Positions 13,601-23,989 of a stretch of DNA of 64,000 bases are shown here, piece after piece. Where the stretch lies: NCBI GenBank assembly GCA_035079385.1, contig JAVHKY010000018.1:1922001-1986000 (forward strand), read 5' to 3'. The translations under genes were made by a program, and so were the position numbers. Within the stretch, counting starts at the first letter, position 1; every line of letters begins with the position of its first letter. A model generated the notes under the pieces. That model ran no database searches. It was not told where the DNA came from and saw only the letters and a list, made by a program, of their open reading frames with translations. Origin of the DNA: Aspidiotus rigidus. Lineage: Eukaryota; Arthropoda; Insecta; Hemiptera; Diaspididae.

Positions 13601-15595
13601 ATATGAATAGCAAACATACTAAACCGATTAGGTACCGAAATAAATAAAAAATTGAGAACGAGTCGTTGAAAAGGACTCATTGAAAGTGACCTAGATTTTA
13701 TTGAAAATATTTTTTGTTTTCGAAAACTCGACGTATAAAAAATATGAGCAGTTTCTTAGGATACGATATTAAGCCATCCGCAATATTTGCAAGAAGGCCT
13801 GAGTAACGATGTGATAAAGTGACTTACGTCGCTCGATTACCACTAATTCAGCGTTAGGTTTCTTTTTCTCTATGATCATGTTAGCCAACCTTTTCGCAAA
13901 AATTCTCGGAGGTTCTGTAGTATTTTTTCCACAAAGCACGAACACTATGGTGTTTCCGCTAAATACGAGACAATTTTCCGGGTCTTTAGCGTACTCCAAT
14001 GATAGTTTGATTTGCTAAGGAAAACGTTTGTATCATTCTCTTTTTTTTAATCGTTCCGTGGTGATATTTTACTAAAGCCACAAACTCACAGTTGCCTGTA
14101 TTCTAACTTCTAATGAGTATTTATTTACCATGCAGGCTGTTACTACAAAGTGAAACCATGAAACCAAGGACGCGGATTTATTTTTGAGAGGGGAAGCTGA
14201 TTTTTCTTTCGAAGAAGAACTAGATTCAACATTTCTTTTTTGGAGGGATCAGGGTGGCTGTAACAAAGCCCTTGTAGTTGTAAAACTGGACCACCGCTTT
14301 TGAACAATCGTTATGCTTCTACTAAGCCCAGACACTGGACTTCTGTGGTCACACTTTTGAGTACTGAATCACTTTTACTTTGCCCTGGGATTACTTAGCA
14401 AGAGTAGACCATTTTTACTACATAGGAGCACTGAGCCACGGTTACTATGCAACAACTTCATTATTCGGGAGCGATATTGCCGGGCCGCAGTAAATACGTA
14501 GTTAGAATGGACCGCACTATGGATACAAATTCAGTTGTGGGGAAGAGGTCCACAATTTGGCAAAAGGTCGGATATTCAAGAGAGTACTTCGGGACTTTGT
14601 ATAGGTCCTCACGCTTCAAGCGATAAGATGATCATTAATGCTCCTCAATACCTGACCCGCGAAGCTGTTGAGAGGTACTTTAATGCTGTTATCAAATAAA
14701 TTCGATGGGCGGAAGGCATTACCTGTTTAAAGAGCACTTCATCCTTTCCTTTGATCAGATACATTTTTGGTATTGGTACTTCAACTTTTTTCCGGCTTTC
14801 TGAAGTTCCAGCAGCGCCAAGATCCGCTTTAATTTCCTCTCCTAAAACAGACGAACAAGTTGAAAAACAAGAAAATTCAGTTCCGAATTTATTCCCAGCC
14901 TTCGTGACTACACTGACGTCCGAATGTTGTTCTGAAAATAGATGACTCGTGTCCCTCAGGTTCTCTGCGAATGTTGATCGTTGAATGAACAATAGCGTCT
15001 AATAGAACCGCAAAAGAAGCTACGTCTCCAGCGTCTGTCTGCAGATCATATTATTATACTATAGAAATCATAAACAGTCCTCCATACCTTGTACAAAACT
15101 CACTCACATCGGACGATTCCTTTCCTATCCAATAGAAAACGTGCCAAAACTCAGATTTAATTTTTGTTTTTCCCTGCGAACGTCATAAATGAATTTCGTT
15201 CAATAAGAATTCGTTTAAATTTAAAAACTCGCTTTTAATCCTCACTTTTATTATGAGATAGGTACGATTGGATTTGAAGACGCCGAAATCGACGGTATCA
15301 ACTTGAACGGGCTCACGATCCTGCATAATTGGAGTAACTTTAAAAATCATGAGACGACGTTAATAAGATTTCTTAAATCTGTTCATGATACCTGAACGAC
15401 CCAGATAATTATCTGATCTTCGTCGTTGTCCAACATTTTTTTCAACTCCACCATGTCAAAACTTTCGCTCTCGTCCGCTTGCACATCTTTGCCGAAAGAC
15501 GACTCTCCTATTTCAACGCTTGGTTGAGTGAAGATCGCTTGAAAGTTTGACAACGCAAACCATACCGGAAGTAAAGAATGGAACTTTGCTGTCAT
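10683..15595 (-). CDS. secreted gelsolin-repeat protein, about 445 aa, complete
   Basis: Twelve minus-strand exons join in phase: 15392-15595, 15246-15320, 15108-15173, 14918-15038, 14723-14841, 13828-14014, 13442-13539, 12428-12475, 12325-12357, 12147-12245, 11925-12065, 10683-10829. Gelsolin repeats are seen at about residues 55-165 (WHVFYWIGKESSD, then REPEGHESS), 178-290 (PKMYLIKGKDEVLFKQ) and 318-397 (DCYVIHARKDVSLLVWMG, then EREESARKAELYL). These domains bind, sever or cap actin, often with calcium. The N-terminus (LLPVWFALSNFQAIF) looks like a signal peptide, so a secreted plasma-gelsolin-type role in actin scavenging or immunity is likely. Three repeats and 445 residues resemble CapG/short gelsolins rather than six-repeat gelsolin. 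The final exon is inferred across a 1.1-kb intron containing LINE debris. If that intron is not spliced, translation ends at TGA 11913-11915. The 14918 donor (GTCAGT) is weak but restores frame. Confidence 0.88.
10880..11880 (+). pseudogene. degenerate non-LTR retrotransposon fragment (R1/Jockey-like C-terminus)
   Basis: Plus-strand frames around 11090-11420 read like the region after the reverse transcriptase domain of R1- or Jockey-type LINEs: MINLGMPREARRRNR, then LSIPLYGAPVWPGG, which resembles the usual LGGPREAKRRL / VLYGAPVWA. Stops and frameshifts follow, and 11530-11600 has a possible distal fragment. It is relatively GC-rich and lies entirely in the last gelsolin intron, antisense to that gene. 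Confidence 0.5.
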
Positions 15596-16079
15596 GATTG
15601 CGTGATATTCAATAAAATAGATATAAATTTTTATAAAATTTTTAATTCAATAACGAGAGTACTTTGCTTGAAATATACGTACTGATGTTTGAACCCCGAA
15701 AGGTAAACGTCAATGAAAATATTTATATAGATTCGTACTCGTACCATATTTTAGGCTACCGCAAACATTGACAGTTCTTCTTCACTTCTGACGAAGTAAA
15801 CGAAAGGAAAATATTTCTAATAAAGAAAATTTAATAAAATCCGGAAACTTACATTTCAAAGTTTTTCTGTCTTTTCAGAGAAGAAGAGTTCAAAAATACC
15901 TTCACACGAGTTCTTGATTTATTTTCATATTATTTTAATAGCCGTGGGGAGGAAACCTATCGTATATTAGTGCCCAATTCAATTCTATACATTCTCTATG
16001 GTATCCCAAAACGTTAAGAAACTGGGGTACCAATCAGACCCATTGTCTCGACTATTTCTTCCCGAACGTGTCACCTAGC
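15596..16079. other. gelsolin gene 5' flank
   Basis: This stretch should hold the promoter of the minus-strand gelsolin gene. No TATA box or other element can be named with support, and no gene is seen. Confidence 0.35.
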
Positions 16080-17262
16080 GGCGCATTTGGATCACTGGTT
16101 CAACTTCACCACTCTTTTTAGTCATAGAAGATCAATTTTCAGCTCCGTTGACCAAGTTGAGAAGCTCACTAAAAAAAAGCTTCGACCTGCCAAATGTAAG
16201 TTAGTTCCTTTTGATGCCGTGGGTCTCTTCCCAAGTATTCCCTTAGAGGCCACTGCACACCACCCGTTGCAAGCTTTCTGAGTTTGATATTCGCCCACCT
16301 CCCATGGATGAATTCAAAACCTTCCTTAGACTTTGCCTCAAATCCAACCTATGCGCTTTCGAAGGTTATCCAAGTTCCCTAATAAAGAAGGAGTGCCTAT
16401 CGGGTTTCCTTTAGGCTCTCTTATAGAGGAATTATTTGTAGACCTCCTCGAGCCTAAAGTTTGTAGGTCTGGACACCACCTGATAGAACCTATCTCATGT
16501 TGATACCGGTACGTAGATGATGTTCTTTGTTTATGGAATGACCCTGAAATTGACTTGTTGGAGTTTTTATCTCACTCAAGTGCCAGTTTCCCGAGTGTAA
16601 AATTCCTTATCGAGAGAAGGAGCTCTCTTGATCTCCGTATTCGTGAACACCAGTACAGCATATTTAGAAAGACTACCTCCACTGACTTGGACGCCTTCTC
16701 ACAATGTAACCTGAGACAAAGAGAGGCACCTTATGTTCCTTTGGTACACCGTTTGGTGTCTACCCCACTTGACCGCTCTGTTTTTCTCATCGAAAATCTT
16801 GGTCAAGCAGAATGGTATTGACCTTAAAATCAAAAAATTAGTCATACCCCCGTAGTTGAAAAGAAAACTGTTCACGAGATTCTAGGAAGCCTAATCATCC
16901 TCCGTAAGCATATCCGAATTAAGGAAGTACCTAAATAGATTCGTCTACGCTACTTGTTGAAATTTTGAATTCCCAGACTTTATAATAATTTGGTCCCCAC
17001 ATTCCATAGAAGTCGTACTTCAGGTGGGCAAGAATTGCGATGGTGTCACAGGTGCAAGAGACTTATAGTCCAGGGGAAGACATTTGTCCAACAGTTGGAA
17101 GACGCCAGGACTATTGAAGAAAGTGACACCAACGCGTCTACGCTCATAGAGAATTGATTTTTGAGGATTAAGCAGAGGCTCCGAAAGAAGAAAGAAGAAC
17201 TGCAAGAGTACGTGTCCTTCATCAGAAGCTCAAGGATTAGGTCCCAAAATAGGGACCAATTT
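16080..17262 (+). mobile_element. decayed Penelope-like retroelement fragment
   Basis: Plus-strand frames carry Penelope reverse transcriptase motifs in order. VPFDAVGLFPSIP is at 16210-16250 (motif A region). VPIGFPLGSL is at 16395-16425. The catalytic box YRYVDDVLCLWN is at about 16505-16540. FRKTTSTDLDAF is at about 16655-16690. HRLVSTPLDRSVF is at about 16747-16785. The frame shifts several times and stops interrupt it, so the copy is dead. The distal GIY-YIG part is unrecognisable. Confidence 0.8.
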
Positions 17263-17499
17263 GATCATCCAAAGTGAAATACAATAGAACGATTTTCCTG
17301 TGATATCATATTTATCGATAAGATGCGAGTCCACAATATACATAATAACCTGATACTATTTCAAGAATTTTCGACTCAATAGCCATCATAAGGAAACCGT
17401 GCGAATTCTAAAACGTGTTAACCATCTTTTCACGGCCTCCCACTGTTAGGACGAGATACATCTTTCAGAAAAATGATCTTTAGCGGGCTTACGGCTTGT
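17263..17499. other. unassigned flank of the 45-bp array
   Basis: No feature recognised between the Penelope remnant and the first clear 45-bp repeat unit. Confidence 0.35.
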
Positions 17500-18275
17500 A
17501 TATGATAGGAGGGGGACTTGGAAAAATTTCGACTATCGCGCTATGTATGATAGGAGAGGGACTTGGAAAAATGTCGACTCTCGAGCTATATATGATAGGA
17601 GGGGGATTTGGAAAAATTTCGACTCTCTAGCCATATACGACAGGAGAGGGACTTAAAAAATTTCGACTATCGCGCTATATATGATAAGAGTGGAACTCGG
17701 AAAAATTTTGACTCTCGAGCTATATATGATTGGAGGGGGACTTGGAAAAATTTCGACTATCGCACTATATATGATAGGAGGGGGAGTTAGGAAAATTTCG
17801 ACTCTCGAGCCATATATGATAGAAGATAGACTTGGAAAAATTTCAACTCTGCTCGAGATTCGAGAAAAATTTAGACTCTCAAACTATATTATACTAGGCT
17901 TATAGTAGGTCTATGCCTTCTTTATACTAGCTTTATTTAGGTCTGGGCTTCCTTGAATTTTCAATACCAAATACCATTTGACTCATAAAACAGGTTCTCT
18001 GCGTTCCTCGTTTAACTTCGTTAAGGAAGCCGTCGTTTTTCCAAGTCCCCCTCCTATCATGTATAGCTCTATAGAGTCGAAATTTTTCCAAGTTTTTTGC
18101 TGGACGGCGCACGGCGCACGGCAAATTTCTCAAAAAGCCCCCCATAAAACAGGTTCCCTGTTAAAATTTCGACTCTCGAGCCATATATGATAGGAGGGGG
18201 ACTGAGAAAAATTTTCACCCTCGAGCCATTTATGATAGGTGGGAGACTTGTCAAAATTTTTACTCTCGAGCTATT
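17500..18275. repeat. array of the 45-bp CTCGAG-containing repeat
   Basis: About eight head-to-tail units of 45 bp run from 17500 to about 17850. Each contains TATGATAGGAGGGGGACTTGG or a close variant, then AAATTTCGACTCTCGAG. Between 18030 and 18275 units recur in both orientations, separated by a block with GGACGGCGCACGG and by AAAACAGGTTC blocks. The unit is a multiple of three, which creates false ORFs such as repeated RAIYDRRGT. The same family recurs at 7440-7745, 20425-20600, 28437-28750, 38400-38600 and 42804-42910. Confidence 0.85.
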
Positions 18276-19229
18276 TTATTTTTTTTTTTTGTATCTTCCG
18301 TCAAATTTAAACATCTAATTAACTTGTCAATGAACTCTCCCTATTCTGATAAGAAAACGTGTCAGAGAAAAATCGTATTTCGATTGCTTACCACGTATTT
18401 TCTTTTTTCGTCATTCAATATTATCGAATTGTTGATAGATTTTTATTATTTGTACGATTGTACGTGTTCGAAACGGAGGTACAGTGCCCGCGCTGTGGAA
18501 TTGTGACTCGTTAAATTTTTTGAATAATTGAGTATTATTGGAATTTGTTAAGAAAAGTACGTATTGTTAGTCTACGACCTCTATAGTTTACTTGATTTTA
18601 AGTACATTATGTTACCTATTGAATTGCGATATAGTACAACTTTTCCGATATTTTCCTATGTTTCAACAGATTAATCGAAAACGAATGCAAAAGTATCCGT
18701 ACTATTTATTCCGGTCGTTAACAATAATATTGAAGCATATCATCGCAAAATAACACGGTAGGTACGTCAAAACCTCTAGCTTGCATCATTTCGTCGCAGG
18801 TGACTTGCATTAAAATTGAGTAAAATTATTCTTTTCTAAAAATAACAATTTTGCGAGTCGCATAATTTTAGGGTTCATACTTCTCCTGCTGCGGAAAAAC
18901 GTAGACAAATGTCAATAATATTATTATTTTCTATTTTATCATTTTTCTGTTATTTTTCAAGACTAAAACCCTTAGTCGTCAAAGAATCAATCAATGGAAA
19001 ACGTCTTTGAAGGGGGTGAGTACATTATTCCCTTTAGCTATATCGCAGACTCATCCTCACCTCGATTTTTTTTATCTCAATTTCTCAATTCCCACATCTA
19101 AGTACCAATTTACAATTCAATTTTCCTTCCAAAAACTAATCACCTCTCGACACCGGCTAATATTCAAATCCACTTCCGTCTCGAACAATCCCTTAACAAC
19201 CACTTACAACCTGTATTCACACTCACTCC
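18276..19229. other. unassigned AT-rich sequence, upstream part of a LINE remnant
   Basis: No gene is supported. The part after about 19010 may belong to the decayed LINE whose RNase H begins near 19270, but no motif is clear. The 18300-19000 stretch shows nothing recognisable. Confidence 0.35.
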
Positions 19230-20166
19230 CCTCCTTGGACTTACAATGAACCTTCCATCCGAATCAATATCACATAAATACTTAATCAGAACAAATCCCT
19301 ACCACATCAGAAGTTTAATCCAAGAATATTCTAATAGCATCATCTGCTACTTGGACGGGTGAAAGCGTGGAAATAGAGTTGCGTATGCTTATTCTGAAGA
19401 TGGCGTTCTATTCTCCCACCGAGTCCACAACATAGCCTCTGTATATACTACTGAACTCATGGTCATCCTTGTCTTTCTTTCTCATCTCACTCAAGTCCCA
19501 TCGAAAGCAACTTTCTACTCACAGTCACTGCTAGACCCTTACAGCTCCTTAACCCTCTCATTCAAAAAGTTCACCCACTACACACTACACTCAACTCTAT
19601 TGACTGCAGAATAACATTCATATGAATGTCAGGACACACCGACTTACAAGAACACAACCTCGTCGACAGAGCCGCAAAAAAAGTTACTGATGCTCTCAGA
19701 AAAATATCTGCTCCTGACTTCAAAAATCACTTCTGATCTCTCATCACTCAACAATGGTATAAAGTAGCTCTCTCCAGAATAAGGATACACACGTATTACA
19801 TATTCTCACCTGATCAACGCTTACAGATTTTCTTGCTCGCACTGCCAAGAAAATCTCACAACTGATCACATTTCTGTAAGCCCCCAACTTCATTTATTTC
19901 GCACTTCATTACAGGTGCCGCTTTCCGTTTCACACGCACTGGAAAATAATCGTGATATTATCACACTGTCTACCCAGTACCTACGTCTCACGCAATTTCT
20001 CCCACTCCTTTAAATATTGACTATTCTTCTTCAAAACGATATACAATCCCTAAGATGTACGTCTAAGCTAAGTCATATCAAAATATAAACACACTTGTAT
20101 CTTTTCGAACTAATGGCCCTTAGCGCAGCTCAATGCTCGTAAAATTAAAAAAAAAAAAAAAAAAAA
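19230..20166 (+). mobile_element. LINE 3' remnant with RNase H domain and poly(A) tail
   Basis: Broken plus-strand frames preserve an RNase H domain of the type found in I/R1/Jockey-related LINEs. CYLDG at about 19349 stands where YTDG is expected. FSHRVHNIASVYTTEL follows at about 19410-19460, and GHTDLQEHNLVDRAAKK at about 19633-19680. Several stops and frameshifts separate them. The element ends in an A-run at 20143-20166 on the same strand, which marks its retrotransposed 3' end. Confidence 0.75.
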
Positions 20167-20424
20167 TGTACAACCATAAAAATAAAACCCAAGGTGTGCG
20201 GTTAAGCCTATTCCATTGATTAATTCTTTAACGCCTGAGGATTTTTTCTTGCGACACATCACGACTTGAAATTTTCCAGTGTTGAAGGCGACATTTCCCA
20301 TTAGAAAGCATTGGACGCGGGCTGCAGGCAGATGGTATGACACTTTTTAACAGGGAACCTGTTTTATGGAAGGGTAATTTGAAGAAAGATGACGGGCTCC
20401 AGGAGGCAAAACATGGCACTAAGA

Positions 20425-20600
20425 CAGGTGGGTTACGTATGATAGGAGGGGGACTTGAAAAAATTCTACTTCTGAGAAATATATTATGATAGAAGGGAGA
20501 CTTGGAAAAATTTCTACTTCTGAGCTATATCTGATAGAAGAGGACTTGTAAAAAATTTCTTCCTCCGAGCTATATATGATAAGAGGGGGTACTTTCGAGT
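20425..20600. repeat. short array of the 45-bp repeat family
   Basis: Three to four diverged units (TATGATAGGAGGGGGACTTG, then AAATTCTACTTCTGAG) run head to tail. The nearby block GGGAACCTGTTTTATGG at 20353-20369 is the AACAGG-type block that also accompanies the arrays at 18140 and 28490. Confidence 0.7.
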
Positions 20601-20984
20601 TATATGCGAAAGGAGGTTTTATTTCGGCTGTGAGCTTGAAATATTGTATATTAGACGAAGAAGGGGGGGGGGCGAACAAACGGAGCGAATGAGATCTTAA
20701 AAGGGGACATCGAAAAATTTCGAACTGTAAATAATACGGCGGGCCAAGCTCTATCAAAAAGAAAGAGGATTTCCAGAAGCTTTGGACGTAGAAGTGGCGC
20801 TTAGAACTTGACCGAATGAGGAAAAACCATGAAAGTGGTGAGGAACAAAGTTCAAGCTCCATAAGAATAACAATGCACACTTTCCATATGCTTTTGGCAG
20901 CGGGCTGCAATGGCTTCATTTTCCGACTAAAACTCTTGTAATTTGACTAATTCCAACCTTTACTTACCAGTATACAACAGTGAC
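20601..20984. other. 5' flank of the orphan gene
   Basis: Contains a G-run at about 20664-20671 and a repeat-like AAATTTCGAAC at about 20716. The promoter of the gene at 20985 should lie here, but no element is identifiable. Confidence 0.3.
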
Positions 20985-21110
20985 ATGAACATATTATTGT
21001 TTATAGTATTATTCTTTAATTTGTCCTTGTGCGTAGGGCCCATAGTTACATTGTGGCGAGAAGATGAATCAAGAAGGACGAAAAAAATTTCGCGGACCTT
21101 GGGATCCTGA
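20985..21110 (+). other. short ORF encoding a signal peptide, frameshifted against the downstream ORF
   Basis: ATG 20985 opens a 41-codon frame that ends at TGA 21108-21110. Its N-terminus is a textbook signal peptide: MNILLFIVLFFNLSLCVGP, with a hydrophobic core followed by a small-residue cleavage site. It overlaps the larger ORF at 21064-21600 in a different frame. A run of seven A at 21081-21087 lies in the overlap, and one A fewer would join the frames in one secreted protein of about 204 residues. It may be a true frameshift, a sequencing or assembly indel, or a chance ORF. Confidence 0.55.
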
Positions 21111-21600
21111 ATATCGGTTCTGGAAAAGATTATTCGAAAAAGAACCCTACATAGCGCAGGAGTTCGTGAGAAGAATTGAATGCTCTCCAAGTGGCTTCAT
21201 CAATTGGGACTTCTTACCACAACTTTCCTACGTTGCCAACCGGCATGAAAGTTGCCAATATAGAGAAGCGCTAAAGTTCGCCGAAAGAAGAATCAGAGAC
21301 CTACTAATGAATCAATCGGCTCTGAATCATCTTGACAAACATCACATTGCAGAGCTCAGAAAAATTACAAAGGTTGTAGTTGAAAAACGAAAACGTGGTA
21401 TTGAAATGAATGATACTTTTTTGCGCATGATTTGCGACTGGCTTCGAGGAAGTAAGACTACAGTCAACCATAAAGAAGTTTATGAGTTGTGGATGTCAAT
21501 TATGAGTGCTTTCAGTGTCGAAGCAAATGCTCCAACCTCTATAGTCGGGAAAGTAATAAATTTCCTTTCATCGCTCATTGGATTGCCTAATCGCGATTAA
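21064..21600 (+). CDS. uncharacterised intronless orphan protein, 178 aa as open frame
   Basis: An uninterrupted frame runs from ATG 21064 to TAA 21598-21600, the longest non-transposon single-exon ORF in the window. The product is charged and helix-rich with three or four Trp-containing blocks (FRGPWDPEYRFWKRLF, MICDWLRGSK, VYELWMSIMSAF). It has no motif I recognise and only two cysteines beyond the N-terminal frame. Alone it has no signal peptide, but the overlapping upstream frame at 20985 supplies one if a 1-base shift is allowed. That combination suggests a small lineage-specific secreted protein, possibly an effector, though this is inference. The ATG context and homology are unverified. 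Confidence 0.6.
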   Translation: MNQEGRKKFRGPWDPEYRFWKRLFEKEPYIAQEFVRRIECSPSGFINWDFLPQLSYVANRHESCQYREALKFAERRIRDLLMNQSALNHLDKHHIAELRKITKVVVEKRKRGIEMNDTFLRMICDWLRGSKTTVNHKEVYELWMSIMSAFSVEANAPTSIVGKVINFLSSLIGLPNRD

Positions 21601-22230
21601 GTACTTCCATGAAAATGAGGTCAAAAATATTTTGACCCATTTTCTTCCGCATTACTTGTTTGTAATTATGAGATAAAAGAATTTTGGGGTACCAGTAAAT
21701 TGTTAGGTAGGTACCTATCTGATATCAATTTTACCGTTACCATAGGCCTTTAAGTCTTTTTTTAGTAAGTTGTAATGGGGAAGATATGATTTAGGTCCAA
21801 TGTATGACATTAATACTTATTGATGTAAAGCAGAGGAGATTCATATTATGATACAAATATACTGTTATTTATCGCGATCGATGGCAGCTAATTTTTCATA
21901 AATAAATCACTCATAATTCCAGTGTATTGCAATTAAAATCATTCAATTATGTAGGTATAGGTATACCAATTGTATGAACAAGTAGCCGATTATAATCTTC
22001 ATCACTGTACAACAGTTTTTCAATCATAGTAGACTCGATTCTATTTGATCATTTTGACCGCAGAAATAGAAATTCTGTCAGGACTAATTGGCAGATATTT
22101 CCATCGAACTGCCCGGGTTCATCCATTTTCATTCACTTATTCGAGTTCAAAGTTGTACAGTGTCTTATGGGAATTTCATGCCAACTCTGATAAACGAATC
22201 GATACGTTCTTCTAATTTATGGTTATTCAT
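21601..22230. other. 3' flank of the orphan gene, AT-rich
   Basis: No gene is recognised. A CATAAATAAATCAC at about 21897-21910 contains AATAAA and could serve as a poly(A) signal for the orphan gene. Confidence 0.35.
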
Positions 22231-22404
22231 ATTACCAAGAAGAGTGTACACCCGAAGGTGTAGCAAATTATATTGAACCACAAGAGAAACAGCCGCTAAA
22301 CATTTTCGGTTAAACAACCATCATCGGAGCGTAAACGAAAGCGACTGAATCCAACATCAACAAAGACAGAGGGAGTTAACCAGAAGATCATGATTTAACC
22401 AGCG
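22231..22404 (+). repeat. left inverted terminal repeat of the Penelope-like fragment
   Basis: Starts ATTACCAAGAAGAGTGTACA and ends CATGATTTAACCAGCG. Its inverse is at 23047-23220 with only a few mismatches. It contains the ribozyme-like stem-loop at 22303-22327 (minus). Confidence 0.85.
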
Positions 22405-23005
22405 AGTCATCGAAGTTTGAATCATTCTCATATACTAGCTCAATCAGACCCTCTTCAGGAATGAACCTGTTTAAAACCGTGAAGTCTTCGTTATTCCTGT
22501 GTCGTATGATTTCTATATTTTCTAAAGCCAGCCGTTTAAAATATGAGTTCTCCCTATGGAGGAGGTTACCAGAGCCCTCCTTGAATTTATGGCCACTCTC
22601 GAGTAGATGATCAGCAAAAGCCGACTCACCCAAATTACCCTTCTCCCACGTAATTTTATGCTCCTCAATTCTTATTTGGAGCTGACGCCCGGTCATCCCT
22701 ATATAAATACCTGGGCAATCGTTGCAGGCTATACTGTATACACCACTTCTCTCGACTGGAGGAATCGCGTCCTTCAATTTCACAAATAAACTTTTTACAG
22801 TATTAATATTATAAAACGCCGGCCGGAACCCAAAACGACCGAGTACCCGGCCCAACTTCAACGAAAACCTGCCCAAGTAAGGGAGTTTAATCCAACGTTT
22901 TCTACTGTTATGCAAATCCCTAGGGAGGGAGGTGGTAGAATCGAGGCATTTTCTCGTAAGCCTCCTTCGGACCATTAAATCAATGTCCCCTCGAACTTGG
23001 TTCAC
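22388..23005 (-). pseudogene. Penelope-like C-terminal region with GIY-YIG endonuclease, 205 aa
   Basis: This open frame covers the linker and endonuclease of a Penelope-like polyprotein. RRRLTRKCLDS is near the start. GVYSIACNDCPGIYIGMTGR is at about residues 87-106 and matches the GIY-YIG core including its Cys pair. HKITWEKGNLGESAFADHL follows at about 117-135. The GIY-YIG nuclease nicks target DNA to prime reverse transcription. The reverse transcriptase is absent upstream, so the copy cannot move by itself. Its close relative lies at 43591-44357. Confidence 0.85.
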
Positions 23006-23046
23006 TCTGGCCAGGTACTTAATTGTCCCCAGGATGCTTTCCAGAA

Positions 23047-23220
23047 CGCTGGTTAAATCATGATCTTCTGGTTAACTCCCTCTGTCTTTGTTGATGTTGG
23101 ATTCAGTCGCTTTCGTTTACGCTCCGATGATGGTTGTTTAACCGAAAACGTTTAGCGGCTGTTTCTCCTGTGGTTCAATATAATTTGCTACACCTTCGGG
23201 TGTACACCCTTTTTGGTAAT
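23047..23220 (-). repeat. right inverted terminal repeat of the Penelope-like fragment
   Basis: Reverse complement of 22231-22404 (begins CGCTGGTTAAATCATG and ends GTACACCCTTTTTGGTAAT). It contains the ribozyme-like motif at 23123-23147 on the plus strand. Confidence 0.85.
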
Positions 23221-23314
23221 CTGATAAACGACCAATCCAAAAAATTTAACCCGCGTTAAATTTGATGGCATGACGTGCGGTCAGTTGGACGTGAGAGAGT
23301 GAGATGAATCTACT

Positions 23315-23525
23315 GTGCAAAATAACGATCAGGGGAATAGATTTTTTTATCCATGAGAGGCGGTGTTATTAGTCTTATTCTCCTGATCGTTGTAATAATG
23401 CTCCAACACCATAATCTAACGTGTAAAACAACGATCAAGGGAAGAGATTTCTCTTTATCCATGAGGGGCAATGTTACGAGTCTTATTCTCCAAATCGGTG
23501 TGGTGACGCCGTGCGTCGACGCGAC
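23315..23525. repeat. two tandem copies of a 106-bp sequence
   Basis: Copies start at 23315 (GTGCAAAATAACGATCA) and 23421 (GTGTAAAACAACGATCA). Both continue through TTATCCATGAG and AGTCTTATTCTCC. The relation to the adjacent DIRS-like element is unclear; they may be part of its terminal region. Confidence 0.7.
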
Positions 23526-23989
23526 GTATCTGAAAATAAGGCTCATAACACCGTGCTTTACAATTTGGGAATACCTTGATCGTTTATCCGCAGATATGTC
23601 TTTGTATGGCAGAATTTAACTTCTTACGAAAGGATAAGGTACGTTGTGAGGGTGATTGATAGAAGAGTCGGTAAAGAGGGTGTGTAACACACGTAGCTTT
23701 AGGGCTCCTCGGTCGGCCAATTACCTACCTTCATTTACAGAGCTCAGAGTTCTCGTGAACGGTGCATTGTTCATAAAAAGACACGAGCAGCGACTGTTCA
23801 GTTGTTCTGTGAGTGGAAATTATGTGGATATCCCTGTAGTACAAACTACAAAGGTTTCTTATTTATGTAATATTAACAATCAGAGAGAAATAGTCTTCCT
23901 TCATTGTCCAAAAGATACAGTTTGCCTGACCGTAAGTTTTGATGTACGTCAATTCAATTTAGTATGGCACTAACAAGAACGCAAAAAGT

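Larger units (their letters stand above)
22231..23220 (-). mobile_element. Penelope-like element fragment between 174-bp inverted repeats
   Basis: The unit consists of a left repeat (22231-22404), a minus-strand coding fragment (22388-23005) and a right repeat (23047-23220) that is the near-perfect inverse of the left. Penelope-like elements are known to carry terminal repeats in direct or inverted order. The reverse transcriptase core is missing, so this is a 5'-truncated or partly duplicated insertion. The same repeat occurs once at the 3' end of the element at 43400-45350, where no inverse partner is seen. Confidence 0.85.

Noticed and set aside
17608..17905. Plus-strand ORFs with RAIYDRRGT-type repeats
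   Set aside because: Product of the 45-bp tandem repeat, whose length is a multiple of three.
20419..20919. Minus-strand 166-residue ORF
   Set aside because: Half of it is 45-bp repeat read backwards; the rest has no family features.
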